Shown here: one piece after another, positions 1-6,121 of the stretch
How positions within the stretch are numbered: the stretch's first letter is position 1
Layout: every line of letters begins with the position of its first letter
Assembly (NCBI GenBank): GCA_021810815.1
Contig: JAJZHR010000087.1
Location: forward strand, 1 to 8,266
Direction of reading: 5' to 3'
DNA: 8,266 nt
Source of the DNA: Acidobacteriota bacterium
Lineage (GTDB): Bacteria > Acidobacteriota > Terriglobia > Terriglobales > Acidobacteriaceae
Notes under the pieces: generated by a model
Seen by the model: the letters and a program-made list of their open reading frames with translations, nothing else
The model's database searches: none
What the model was told of the DNA's origin: nothing
Made by a program: the position numbers and the translations under genes

Positions 1-168
1 GCTGCTGTCCTCTCGGCAGCGCGCGAGATCTCGGCCCGCCTGGGACATCGCGAGGCTGAACCTGCGCCAATGTCCCCTGCGACAGTCCATCGCGAGGCGG
101 AACCAGCGCCAACGTCCCCTGCGAAAGTCCACCGCGCCTCGCGAGCAAAGAGCGCTTCGGCAGGCTGA
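1..168 (+). CDS. C-terminal fragment of a probable IclR-family-like transcriptional regulator with a repeated tail
   Basis: The first reading frame is open from base 1 to a TGA at 166-168 and encodes 55 residues; the 5' part lies outside the window. The first 15 residues (AAVLSAAREISARLG) resemble the last helix of IclR-type regulators, which often end in an 'AAxxISxxLG' pattern; this is recognition from memory of a short stretch. Then a 14-residue unit of the form HREAEPAP(M/T)SPA(T/K)V occurs twice, followed by a basic Ala/Ser-rich end. Third codon positions are GC-rich, as expected for a real gene here, and two of the four differences between the repeat copies are synonymous. Its place upstream of a dehydrogenase and a glycoside hydrolase would suit a regulator of sugar catabolism. 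Alternatives are any other protein ending in an amphipathic helix. I am fairly sure it is coding, less sure of the family. Confidence 0.5.
   Translation, partial: AAVLSAAREISARLGHREAEPAPMSPATVHREAEPAPTSPAKVHRASRAKSASAG
46..129 (+). repeat. Two-copy 42-bp in-frame tandem repeat
   Basis: Bases 46-87 and 88-129 are two directly adjacent 42-bp copies with four mismatches (repeat positions 12, 18, 26 and 38). The length is exactly 14 codons and the frame is that of the open frame ending at 166-168, so the repeat duplicates a Pro/Ala/Glu-rich 14-residue stretch of the protein tail. A third copy begins at 130 but departs after a few bases. The origin is probably slippage or unequal recombination within the gene, not a mobile element. 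Confidence 0.85.
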
Positions 169-248
169 TACGCGGGGCGACTCTGCATCGCTCATCGAAG
201 GAGAACACTGCTTCGCGCGTATTGTTATTTGGATTTGTATTTTCTATG

Positions 249-278
249 TTGACACGGGTTCGACCAGGAGGGTACAAA
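249..278 (+). promoter_or_regulatory. Sigma70-like promoter upstream of the SDR gene
   Basis: A perfect -35 hexamer TTGACA lies at 249-254, followed by an 18-bp spacer and TACAAA (4 of 6 matches to TATAAT) at 273-278. The stretch 220-250 immediately upstream is strikingly AT-rich in an otherwise GC-rich window, as an UP element would be. Transcription would begin near 285 and give a leader of roughly 50-65 nt before the SDR start. The prediction rests on consensus match and position only. Confidence 0.5.
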
Positions 279-348
279 CCGTAGGGGTGCCGAGATTTGT
301 TTTTGCGCGGAGCCACTTGGACGGGGGTCCCTCTTGAACGAAGATTGC

Positions 349-1113
349 ATGAAGGGCAAGACAGCGGTTGTCACCGGAGGAGCAAGCGGGATTGGCCGCG
401 CCATCGCGCTTCGGCTCGGATCGCTTGGTGCGCGCGTCCGCCTGCTCGACACCAACATTGAAGCGGCGCGCCTGGTTGCGACCGAGGTGGAGCAGGCTGG
501 CGGAGACGCTCTTGCTTTGCAGTGCGACATCGCGGACGCGGAGAGCGTCGCCAAGACTTTCGAGGCATTGTTCCTGCAAGGCCGGCTGGATATGCTGGTG
601 AACAGCGCAGGCATCTCTCACATCGGCAACCTGACGAATACCACGGAGCAGGACTTCGACCGCGTCTACAGGGTAAACGTCAAAGGCACCTACCTCTGCA
701 TGCAGGCCTGCGTTCCGCACATGGTGGAGAACGGCGGGGGCGTCATCCTGAACATGGCCTCGATCGCCGCCACAGCAGGCCTTTTGGACCGCTTCGCCTA
801 CTCCATGAGCAAAGGCGCCGTGCTCTCGATGACCCTCTCCGTCGCGAAGGACTACATCGGCAAGGGCATCCGCTGCAACTGCATCTCCCCCGCCCGCATT
901 CACACTCCCTTCGTGGACGGCTTCATCGCGAAGAACTATCCGGGGCGCGAGGAGGAGATGTTCCGCGCCCTCTCCAACTCGCAGCCCATCGGACGCATGG
1001 GGACGCCGGAGGAGGTCGCCTTCCTCGCTGGCTACCTTTGCTCGGACCAGGCCAGCTTCATCACCGGCGCGGACATTCCGCTCGATGGAGGCTTCTTCAA
1101 TCTTCGCGGTTAA
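349..1113 (+). CDS. Short-chain dehydrogenase/reductase (SDR), probable NAD-dependent sugar or sugar-acid dehydrogenase
   Basis: A 254-residue classical SDR of normal family length, cytoplasmic and predicted to oxidise or reduce a hydroxyl/keto group with a nicotinamide cofactor. The Rossmann motif TGGASGIG is at residues 9-16, Asp34 ends the second beta strand (points to NAD over NADP), Asp60 is at the adenine site, NSAG is at 85-88, and the catalytic set is Asn110, Ser138, Tyr151 and Lys155. The usual 'PG' after the catalytic region is replaced by SPARIHTPFVDGF (residues 180-192). I associate that variant with SDRs in fucose/rhamnose-type sugar gene clusters, from memory only. It ends in the typical 'LDGGF' region. 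The start is uncertain: ATG at 349 begins just before the first beta strand, as in most SDRs, while TTG at 334 would add five residues and is preceded by GGGGG about 7 nt upstream. Neither has a strong ribosome binding site. The substrate cannot be read from the sequence. Confidence 0.92.
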   Translation: MKGKTAVVTGGASGIGRAIALRLGSLGARVRLLDTNIEAARLVATEVEQAGGDALALQCDIADAESVAKTFEALFLQGRLDMLVNSAGISHIGNLTNTTEQDFDRVYRVNVKGTYLCMQACVPHMVENGGGVILNMASIAATAGLLDRFAYSMSKGAVLSMTLSVAKDYIGKGIRCNCISPARIHTPFVDGFIAKNYPGREEEMFRALSNSQPIGRMGTPEEVAFLAGYLCSDQASFITGADIPLDGGFFNLRG

Positions 1114-1386
1114 GAAAGGGGCGCGCGGAACTGCGCGAAGCAGATGCGCAGCATCAATGCCGCAGCGCAACGCTCCAGGCAAGGGACTGATGCAGGAGCG
1201 GCCGAAGTCCGAGCAAGCGCCAGCGATGGCGCGCAACATCTCCTTCAGCAACATCAGCAGCACGGTCACAACGCGTCCGTCGCAACTGCCAGACGCCCAG
1301 GTGACCGGCAACTCAACGCCGGGCGAAGCGCACAACTGCGCGTTTGCGCAGTTGGCCTCAAGAAATCTCAAGGAGGTTATCGGACC
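1114..1386. other. Intergenic region between the SDR and GH105 genes
   Basis: This 273-bp gap has no convincing gene. One frame stays open from an ATG at 1144 into the hydrolase gene, but its translation is low-complexity Gln/Ala/Arg-rich and would bury the export signal. Another frame, 1226-1390, would encode 54 residues ending over the hydrolase start, but it has no ribosome binding site and no recognisable content. The region holds a loose inverted repeat soon after the SDR stop (1131-1136 with 1146-1151), a perfect inverted repeat near the hydrolase start, and a strong ribosome binding site at 1371-1376. I see no clear terminator with a T-run. Confidence 0.6.
1333..1354. promoter_or_regulatory. 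Perfect 9-bp inverted repeat, possible operator or leader hairpin
   Basis: CAACTGCGC (1333-1341) and its exact reverse complement GCGCAGTTG (1346-1354) are separated by GTTT. The dyad ends 16 nt before the AGGAGG of the hydrolase gene. There is no T-run, so it is not a typical intrinsic terminator. As DNA it could be a regulator binding site; as RNA it would fold into a stable 9-bp hairpin with a four-base loop. A related pair (AACTGCGCG at 1129-1137 and GCGCAG at 1146-1151) stands about 200 bp upstream, just after the SDR stop codon. Confidence 0.45.
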
Positions 1387-2583
1387 ATGATGACAGTGAC
1401 ACGAAGGGACGCAATCCGCACTCTTGCAGCAGCTCCTTTTTTCGCCAGCGCGGCGATGCGGCACGCCCTGGCCTCTCCGATGGCCTGGCAGACTGCGCCT
1501 GCGAGCGAAGGCAGCAACGACTGGTCGAAAGCCATCGTGGATTCGACCATGTTCCGCTACCCCGACCCAGCGAAGCTCGGCGGCTGGGGATACGCGATCT
1601 CGCTCTACCTCTACGGCCAATACCTGGTCTACAAACGCACCGGGCATAAGCCCTATCTTGACCACATGCAGGGCTGGGTGGACAGCCACGTCAACCAGGA
1701 CGGCGTGATCGACAAGCCCATCAACTCGCTGGACTACATGCTGCCCGGCAACCTGCTGCTGGTGCTCCACCAGGAGACAGGGCAGGAGAAGTACCGCAAG
1801 GCGGCCGAGAGCATCCGCGTCCGTCTGGACACCTATCCGCGCACAGAGGACGGCGGCTTCTGGCATGCGCTCTCGCGCCAGCATCAACTCTGGCTCGATG
1901 GCATGTACATGTCCATGCCATTTCTTGTCCGCTATGGGCAAATGTACAACGATCAGAAGTACGCCTGCGACGAGGCGGCCAGGCAGTTGCTCCTATACGC
2001 GAAGCACCTGAACGACCCGGCAAGCGGCCTGATGTACCACGCCTATGACGAGTCGGGGGCGCAGCCCTGGGCGGTTCCACCGGCCAACCACTCGTCCTTC
2101 TTCTGGTGCCGCGCCATCGGCTGGTATGGCATGGCCCTGATCGAGGTGCTGGAGGTGCTTCCGCACAAGCACCCGCACCGCAAGGAATTGATCGCACTGG
2201 TTCGCCAGCTCACAGACGCGTACCGGAAGTATCAGGACCCCAGGACAGGCCTGTGGTACCAGGTAGTGGACAAGGGCGGCCTGGACGGCAACTGGCTGGA
2301 GACATCCAGCTCCAGCATGTATAGCTACACCATCTCCCGCGCTGTGCAGCGCGGCTACATCGGCAGAAAGCACCTGCATGTGGCGACCAGGGGCCGCCAG
2401 GGCGTTCTGACGCAGCTCTCAAAGGATGCGGATGGGCACGCGCACATCGCCAACATCTGCGGAGGCACCAACGTGGGCGATCTCGCCTATTACCTCGCCC
2501 GGCCCCGCAACACCGACGACTTCCACGGAATTGGCGCGTTTCTCATCATGAATGAGCAGTTGGGCCCCAAGATCCAATCGTAG
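1387..2583 (+). CDS. GH105/GH88-type unsaturated rhamnogalacturonyl/glucuronyl hydrolase, Tat-exported
   Basis: A 398-residue exported glycoside hydrolase of the GH105/GH88 type. The family removes the 4,5-unsaturated uronic acid that polysaccharide lyases leave at the non-reducing end of oligosaccharides. The N-terminus carries TRRDAIRTL (residues 5-13) and a hydrophobic stretch to about 29 ending in ALA, which reads as a Tat signal. The core is the (alpha/alpha)6 toroid type. Asp116 (in LDYMLPGN) and Asp171 (in LWLDGMYMSMPF) match the two conserved acidic residues of the family. SFFWCRAIGWYGMALIEVLE (237-256) and GLWYQVVD...GNWLETSSSSMYSY (288-314) are further family signatures. The start is fixed by AGGAGG at 1371-1376, ten bases before ATG 1387; an ATG at 1390 is a minor alternative. 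The frame is open upstream to 1144, but that extension would mask the signal peptide. It probably acts in the periplasm on pectin- or rhamnogalacturonan-derived disaccharides; the exact substrate is not determinable. Confidence 0.9.
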   Translation: MMTVTRRDAIRTLAAAPFFASAAMRHALASPMAWQTAPASEGSNDWSKAIVDSTMFRYPDPAKLGGWGYAISLYLYGQYLVYKRTGHKPYLDHMQGWVDSHVNQDGVIDKPINSLDYMLPGNLLLVLHQETGQEKYRKAAESIRVRLDTYPRTEDGGFWHALSRQHQLWLDGMYMSMPFLVRYGQMYNDQKYACDEAARQLLLYAKHLNDPASGLMYHAYDESGAQPWAVPPANHSSFFWCRAIGWYGMALIEVLEVLPHKHPHRKELIALVRQLTDAYRKYQDPRTGLWYQVVDKGGLDGNWLETSSSSMYSYTISRAVQRGYIGRKHLHVATRGRQGVLTQLSKDADGHAHIANICGGTNVGDLAYYLARPRNTDDFHGIGAFLIMNEQLGPKIQS

Positions 2584-2655
2584 AAGCCCTGGGTAGAGGC
2601 TCTGGGTGGACGCGCCTGCTTTTATAAAACGGAGATCGAACCGCTGGCCCTCGGC

Positions 2656-2692
2656 GGCGCAGGCGATGTCGTTGAACGATATCGCCTGCGCC
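2656..2692. other. Long near-perfect hairpin between the GH105 gene and the oxidase operon
   Basis: GGCGCAGGCGAT (2656-2667) pairs perfectly with ATCGCCTGCGCC (2681-2692). Inside, TCG (2669-2671 as TCG after one G) pairs with CGA beyond a possible G-U pair, leaving a loop of about five bases. As RNA this would be a stem of about 16 bp. A run of six or seven T follows only at about 2711-2716, some 18 nt after the stem, so it is not a canonical intrinsic terminator, although it may still end transcription of the hydrolase gene. It could also be a dispersed palindromic repeat of this genome or a DNA binding site. Confidence 0.55.
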
Positions 2693-2745
2693 AGGATTCG
2701 TGTATTCTTGTTTTTTGAAGTAGGTTCTCTCCGCTAACAGACGCC

Positions 2746-2764
2746 GCGATTCGCGAAGAATCGC
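2746..2764 (+). promoter_or_regulatory. Hairpin next to the start of the oxidase operon
   Basis: GCGATTC (2746-2752) and GAATCGC (2758-2764) form a perfect 7-bp stem with a five-base loop (GCGAA). The stem ends ten bases before ATG 2775 and directly abuts GGGTAGG (2766-2772), the only purine-rich stretch that could serve as ribosome binding site. It could affect translation initiation of subunit II. That is inference from position. Confidence 0.35.
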
Positions 2765-2774
2765 CGGGTAGGCC

Positions 2775-3773
2775 ATGCTGATCCGCACTACAATCTCCGC
2801 CATTCATATTCTGGCATTCGGCCTTGTGCCGACCAGTATCTTTTCGCCTGCTGGAACCCCTGCGCATTCCATTTTCGACCTGTCGATGTTTGTGTTCGCC
2901 ATCACCGGAACCATCTTCCTGGTCGTGGCCGGCCTGCTTCTCTACGCGCTCATTCGTTACCGCAACCAGCCGGGTCATACGGGTCGGGAGCCTACGCAGA
3001 TCTATGGAAGCAATCAAATCGAAGTCTCCTGGACGGTGATTCCGATTCTGATTGTGGTGGTGTTGTTCCTCACATCGGCCCGCGTCATCTTTACCACCCA
3101 GGCAGCTCCCAAGCCAAAGAAAGCTCTGGATGTGGTGGTCATCGGACATCAGTTCTGGTGGGAGTTCCGCTATCCCAAGCTCGGCATCGTCACCGCCAAT
3201 GAGCTGCATGTGCCAGTCAGCGATCCTCTTCACCCGACGCCGACGTACCTGACCATGTCGTCTGCGGACACCGACCACAGCTTCTGGGTCCCCCGGCTGG
3301 CGGGCAAGACGGATGTGATTCCGAACAAGGTGAACGTGATGTGGATCGACCCGGCGACACCGGGCCTGTACCTTGGCCAGTGCGCTCAGTATTGCGGTAC
3401 CCAGCACGCGCTGATGCTGATCCGCGTTTATGCTGATTCGCCCTCTGATTTCGCCGCCTGGGTTGCGCGCCAGAAGATGCCGGCGGTCGAAAGCGCGGAC
3501 GCGGCGGAAGGCGAGGCCGTCTTTCAGCGCAACGCATGCATCAACTGCCATACCGTCGCAGGCACAGTGGCCACAGGCAGATTCGGCCCGGACCTGACGC
3601 ACCTGGCCAGCCGGGATACCATCGCGTCTGGAGCTCTGCCCAACACCGAGGAGAACCTGAGGGGCTGGGTCGACAATCCGGACCACTACAAACCTGGCGC
3701 CCTGATGCCTCCGATGCACCTCAACCAGCACGACCTTGACGCCGTCACCAAATATCTCACGACGCTTCGTTAG
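2775..3773 (+). CDS. coxB: Cytochrome c oxidase subunit II with fused C-terminal cytochrome c domain (caa3 type)
   Basis: Subunit II (also called ctaC), 332 residues, accepts electrons and passes them through the CuA centre to subunit I. Two membrane helices lie at about 37-60 and 84-106. The periplasmic cupredoxin domain follows: WWEFRYP (128-134) is the aromatic patch, and the CuA ligands are His168, Cys203, Cys207, His211 and Met214 (GQCAQYCGTQHALM). The residue between the two cysteines that is normally Glu, a CuA ligand via its backbone and a Mg2+ ligand via its side chain, is Gln205. A cytochrome c domain follows at about 240-332, with the heme site C255-I-N-C258-H259 and a likely axial Met311 (ALMPPM). 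The fused heme makes this a caa3-type subunit, so a tethered cytochrome supplies electrons. ATG 2775 is the first possible start, since a TAG precedes it in frame at 2769-2771; the ribosome binding site is weak. It is the first gene of the operon. Confidence 0.96.
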   Translation: MLIRTTISAIHILAFGLVPTSIFSPAGTPAHSIFDLSMFVFAITGTIFLVVAGLLLYALIRYRNQPGHTGREPTQIYGSNQIEVSWTVIPILIVVVLFLTSARVIFTTQAAPKPKKALDVVVIGHQFWWEFRYPKLGIVTANELHVPVSDPLHPTPTYLTMSSADTDHSFWVPRLAGKTDVIPNKVNVMWIDPATPGLYLGQCAQYCGTQHALMLIRVYADSPSDFAAWVARQKMPAVESADAAEGEAVFQRNACINCHTVAGTVATGRFGPDLTHLASRDTIASGALPNTEENLRGWVDNPDHYKPGALMPPMHLNQHDLDAVTKYLTTLR

Positions 3774-3780
3774 ATGTGGA

Positions 3781-3789
3781 AAGGAAGGG
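3781..3789 (+). promoter_or_regulatory. Ribosome binding site that favours GTG 3794 for oxidase subunit I
   Basis: AAGGAAGGG lies 4 nt before GTG 3794. The upstream in-frame GTG at 3776, only 2 nt after the subunit II stop, has no purine-rich site in front of it. The site therefore supports the shorter protein (562 residues). Confidence 0.55.
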
Positions 3790-3793
3790 ACCA

Positions 3794-5482
3794 GTGGCAA
3801 CGCAGACTCCGGTGAGCCCAGTTGCGGACAGGACAACAGCATTGCGGCCGAGCGGCCGGATGCTGGAGGTGCTGCACGAGTGGGTGACCACGGTCGATCA
3901 CAAGAAGATCGGATTGATGTACATCGCATATGCCCTGGTTTTCATGCTCATCGCGGGCGTGCAGGCCCTTTTGATGCGCATCCAGCTCGCGGTTCCGAAC
4001 AACCACTTCGTCTCTCCGCAGGAATTCAACCGCCTCTTCACCATGCACGGCACGACGATGGTCTTCTTCGTCGGCATGCCCATCCTGTTCGGCTTCGGCA
4101 ACTACCTGGTGCCGCTGATGATCGGCGCGCGCGATATGGCCTTTCCGCGCCTGAACGCCTTCAGCTTCTGGATCGCTGGCTTTGGCGGCCTGCTGCTTTA
4201 TTTCAGCTATTTCGCCGGGAGCGGCCTCTACGCCGCCGGCACAGCGCCAGATGTGGGCTGGTTCGCCTACGCTCCGCTCACAGCCAGGGCCTTCTCTCCG
4301 GGACACAGCACGGACTACTGGACGCTTGGCGTGCTGCTGAGCGGCATCGGCACCATTGGCACAGCGCTCAACATCGTGACCACAACCATCTGCATGCGCT
4401 GCCCAGGCATGAAGATGAGCCGCATGCCGCTGCTGGTGTGGCTGTACTTTGTCACCTGCTGCATGGTGTTCGTCGCTGTCAGCCCGCTGACCGCGGCCCA
4501 GATCATGCTGATGATCGATCGCTATCTCGGCGGCCACTTCTTTGACACCCAGGCTGGCGGATCAGCCGTCCTGTGGATGCATTTCTTCTGGATCTTCGGC
4601 CATCCCGAGGTCTACATTCTGGTGCTGCCGGCCTTCGGGTTCGCCAACGAGATCATTCCCGTGTTCTCTCGCAAGGCCATCTTCGGCTATCCGGCGATGG
4701 TGGGCGCCACCGTCGGCATCGGCTTTATCAGCCTCAGCGTGTGGGCGCACCATATGTTCTCCGTGGGCCTGGGGCCCGGCGCCAATGCGTTCTTCACCTT
4801 CGCGACCATGGTCATCTCCGTGCCAACCGGGATAAAAATCTTCAACTGGCTCGCGACGCTCTGGGGCGGCAACATCCACTTCACCACGTCCATGATGTTC
4901 GCCGTGGGATTCCTCTTCCAGTTCCTCATCGCAGGCCTCACCGGCATCATGCTGTCGGTGGCGCCGTTCGATTGGCAGTTGACCGGATCCTATTTCGTGG
5001 TGGCCCACTTCCACTACGTCCTGGTGGGAGCGATCCTGTTCATGATCTTTTCGGCCTTCTACTACTGGTTTCCGAAAATGTCTGGCCGGGTGCTGGTGGA
5101 GAAGCTGGGCAAGTGGCACTTCTGGCTCTTCCTCATCGGCTTCCACCTCACGTTCGACTTCATGCACATTCCCGGCATGCTTGGGATGCCGCGCCGCATC
5201 TACACCTACGAGGCCGACCGCGGATGGGCGATGTGGAACATGATCATCAGCAGCGGAGCTGTGCTGCAGGCGATTGCGATCCTCATCTTCGTCTACAACA
5301 TGGTGTGGTCCTATTTCAAGGGACCGGTGGCTGGCCCCGATCCATGGGATGCATGGACGCTGGAGTGGACGACGACTTCCCCGCCCCCTGCGTACAACTT
5401 CGCAGTGCTGCCCACAGTCGAGAGCCGTCGGCCGTTGTGGGACCTGAAACACCCTGAAGACCCAGACAGCAACTACGAATAG
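3794..5482 (+). CDS. coxA: Cytochrome c oxidase subunit I (A1-type heme-copper oxidase)
   Basis: Catalytic subunit (also ctaD), 562 residues with about 12 membrane helices; it reduces O2 to water and pumps protons. Numbering from GTG 3794: low-spin heme ligands His85 (TMHGTTM) and His407; heme a3 ligand His405 (VVAHFHYVL); CuB ligands His270 (FGHPEVY), His319 and His320 (AHHMF); Tyr274 for the His-Tyr crosslink. Glu272 in HPEVY, Asp114 (RDMAFPRLN) and Asn121 mark an intact D-channel. Thr345 and Lys348 (PTGIK) mark the K-channel. Arg467/Arg468 (GMPRR) would bind heme propionates. This set defines the A1 class. Unusual: the His-Asp pair eight residues before the heme a3 histidine, which binds Mg2+ in mitochondrial-type enzymes, is Thr397-Gly398 here. 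The start is chosen from AAGGAAGGG just upstream; GTG 3776 would add six residues. The short C-terminus (after about 515) is soluble and proline-rich, with no subunit III fusion. Confidence 0.97.
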   Translation: MATQTPVSPVADRTTALRPSGRMLEVLHEWVTTVDHKKIGLMYIAYALVFMLIAGVQALLMRIQLAVPNNHFVSPQEFNRLFTMHGTTMVFFVGMPILFGFGNYLVPLMIGARDMAFPRLNAFSFWIAGFGGLLLYFSYFAGSGLYAAGTAPDVGWFAYAPLTARAFSPGHSTDYWTLGVLLSGIGTIGTALNIVTTTICMRCPGMKMSRMPLLVWLYFVTCCMVFVAVSPLTAAQIMLMIDRYLGGHFFDTQAGGSAVLWMHFFWIFGHPEVYILVLPAFGFANEIIPVFSRKAIFGYPAMVGATVGIGFISLSVWAHHMFSVGLGPGANAFFTFATMVISVPTGIKIFNWLATLWGGNIHFTTSMMFAVGFLFQFLIAGLTGIMLSVAPFDWQLTGSYFVVAHFHYVLVGAILFMIFSAFYYWFPKMSGRVLVEKLGKWHFWLFLIGFHLTFDFMHIPGMLGMPRRIYTYEADRGWAMWNMIISSGAVLQAIAILIFVYNMVWSYFKGPVAGPDPWDAWTLEWTTTSPPPAYNFAVLPTVESRRPLWDLKHPEDPDSNYE

Positions 5483-5505
5483 GCACCGCGGAAAGGAGGC
5501 GCAGG

Positions 5506-6102
5506 ATGAGCACCGCAGCTATAGTCCCACACGGCACGAGCGAAGAATGGAAGCTGCCATCGCGCGGCATCGTCGGCATGGCTTGCCTGATCGCCGCAGA
5601 GTCCGCCGTCTTCATCATTTTCGTCGTCGCCTATATCTACTATCTGGGCAAGAGCCTGAGCGGGCCAAGTCCGCACGACGTGCTGGAGCTGCCGATCCTG
5701 ACCACCATCTGCCTGCTCTCCAGCAGCATCACGGTGCATTTCGCCGTGGCGGCCCTGCGGAAGGGCAAGACCAGCATGTGCTCATTGTGGCTGGCCGCGA
5801 CGGTGCTGCTGGGCAGCATCTTCCTGGCGGGCACGGGCCACGAGTGGTATCAACTGATCTACCGCGATGGCCTTACCATCCGCACCAACCTTTTCGGAAC
5901 CACGTTCTATTCTCTGGTGGGCCTGCATGCGAGCCATGTGATTGTGGGCCTTGTCCTGCTGGCGCTGGCCCTGGTGTTTTCGCTGAGCGGAAAGGTGACG
6001 GAAGAGCACGCGGAGCGGCTTGAGGTGCTTTCTCTCTATTGGCATTTTGTGGATGCCGTGTGGGTGGTCGTATTCACCGTCGTCTATGTTCTTGGCAGGT
6101 AA
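5506..6102 (+). CDS. coxC: Cytochrome c oxidase subunit III, short five-helix form
   Basis: Subunit III (also ctaE), 198 residues, an integral membrane protein that stabilises the oxidase core. Five helices are visible at about 22-47, 62-83, 92-110, 128-160 and 176-196. The canonical protein has seven, and the first two are absent here, as in many bacterial subunits III. Signatures are Glu32 in the first helix (AAESAVF, matching the conserved lipid-pocket acid), GHEW (111-114), GTTFYSLVGLHASHVIVG (131-148) and YWHFVDAVW (178-186). The start is secure: AAAGGAGG at 5492-5499 is six bases before ATG 5506. It follows subunit I by 23 bp and is surely cotranscribed with it. Confidence 0.94.
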   Translation: MSTAAIVPHGTSEEWKLPSRGIVGMACLIAAESAVFIIFVVAYIYYLGKSLSGPSPHDVLELPILTTICLLSSSITVHFAVAALRKGKTSMCSLWLAATVLLGSIFLAGTGHEWYQLIYRDGLTIRTNLFGTTFYSLVGLHASHVIVGLVLLALALVFSLSGKVTEEHAERLEVLSLYWHFVDAVWVVVFTVVYVLGR

Positions 6103-6121
6103 TGCCGCAGCGAGGTAAGGA

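Noticed and set aside
46..129. CRISPR-like or regulatory DNA repeat
   Set aside because: Copies are directly adjacent without spacers, there are only two, and they are in phase with an open reading frame, so a coding duplication explains them better.
1144..1386. N-terminal extension of the GH105 protein from ATG 1144
   Set aside because: The extension is low-complexity, would hide the Tat signal, and a strong AGGAGG sits just before ATG 1387.
1226..1390. Possible 54-residue small gene overlapping the hydrolase start
   Set aside because: No ribosome binding site, no recognisable content, and it covers the inverted repeat; overlap of its stop with the next start is probably chance.
244..1941. 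Long 565-codon open frame on the minus strand
   Set aside because: It lies antisense over the SDR and hydrolase genes, whose motifs are unmistakable. Its translation is Arg/Ala/Val/His-rich without recognisable motifs, as expected for a shadow frame in GC-rich coding DNA.
2656..2716. Intrinsic terminator for the GH105 gene
   Set aside because: The stem is excellent, but the T-run begins about 18 nt after it, so I list it as a hairpin of unknown role.
2672..2740. Promoter for the oxidase operon
   Set aside because: Several TTGAA/TTGTTT-like boxes exist, but none pairs with a good -10 at proper spacing; I cannot place a promoter there with confidence.
2622..3929. 435-codon open frame on the minus strand over subunit II
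   Set aside because: It is antisense to a clear oxidase subunit, rich in Arg/His/Gln, with no family motif; it also crosses the hairpin-bearing intergenic region.
4562..5452. 296-codon minus-strand and 294-codon plus-strand alternative frames inside subunit I
   Set aside because: Both are His/Arg-rich shadows of the conserved subunit I frame.
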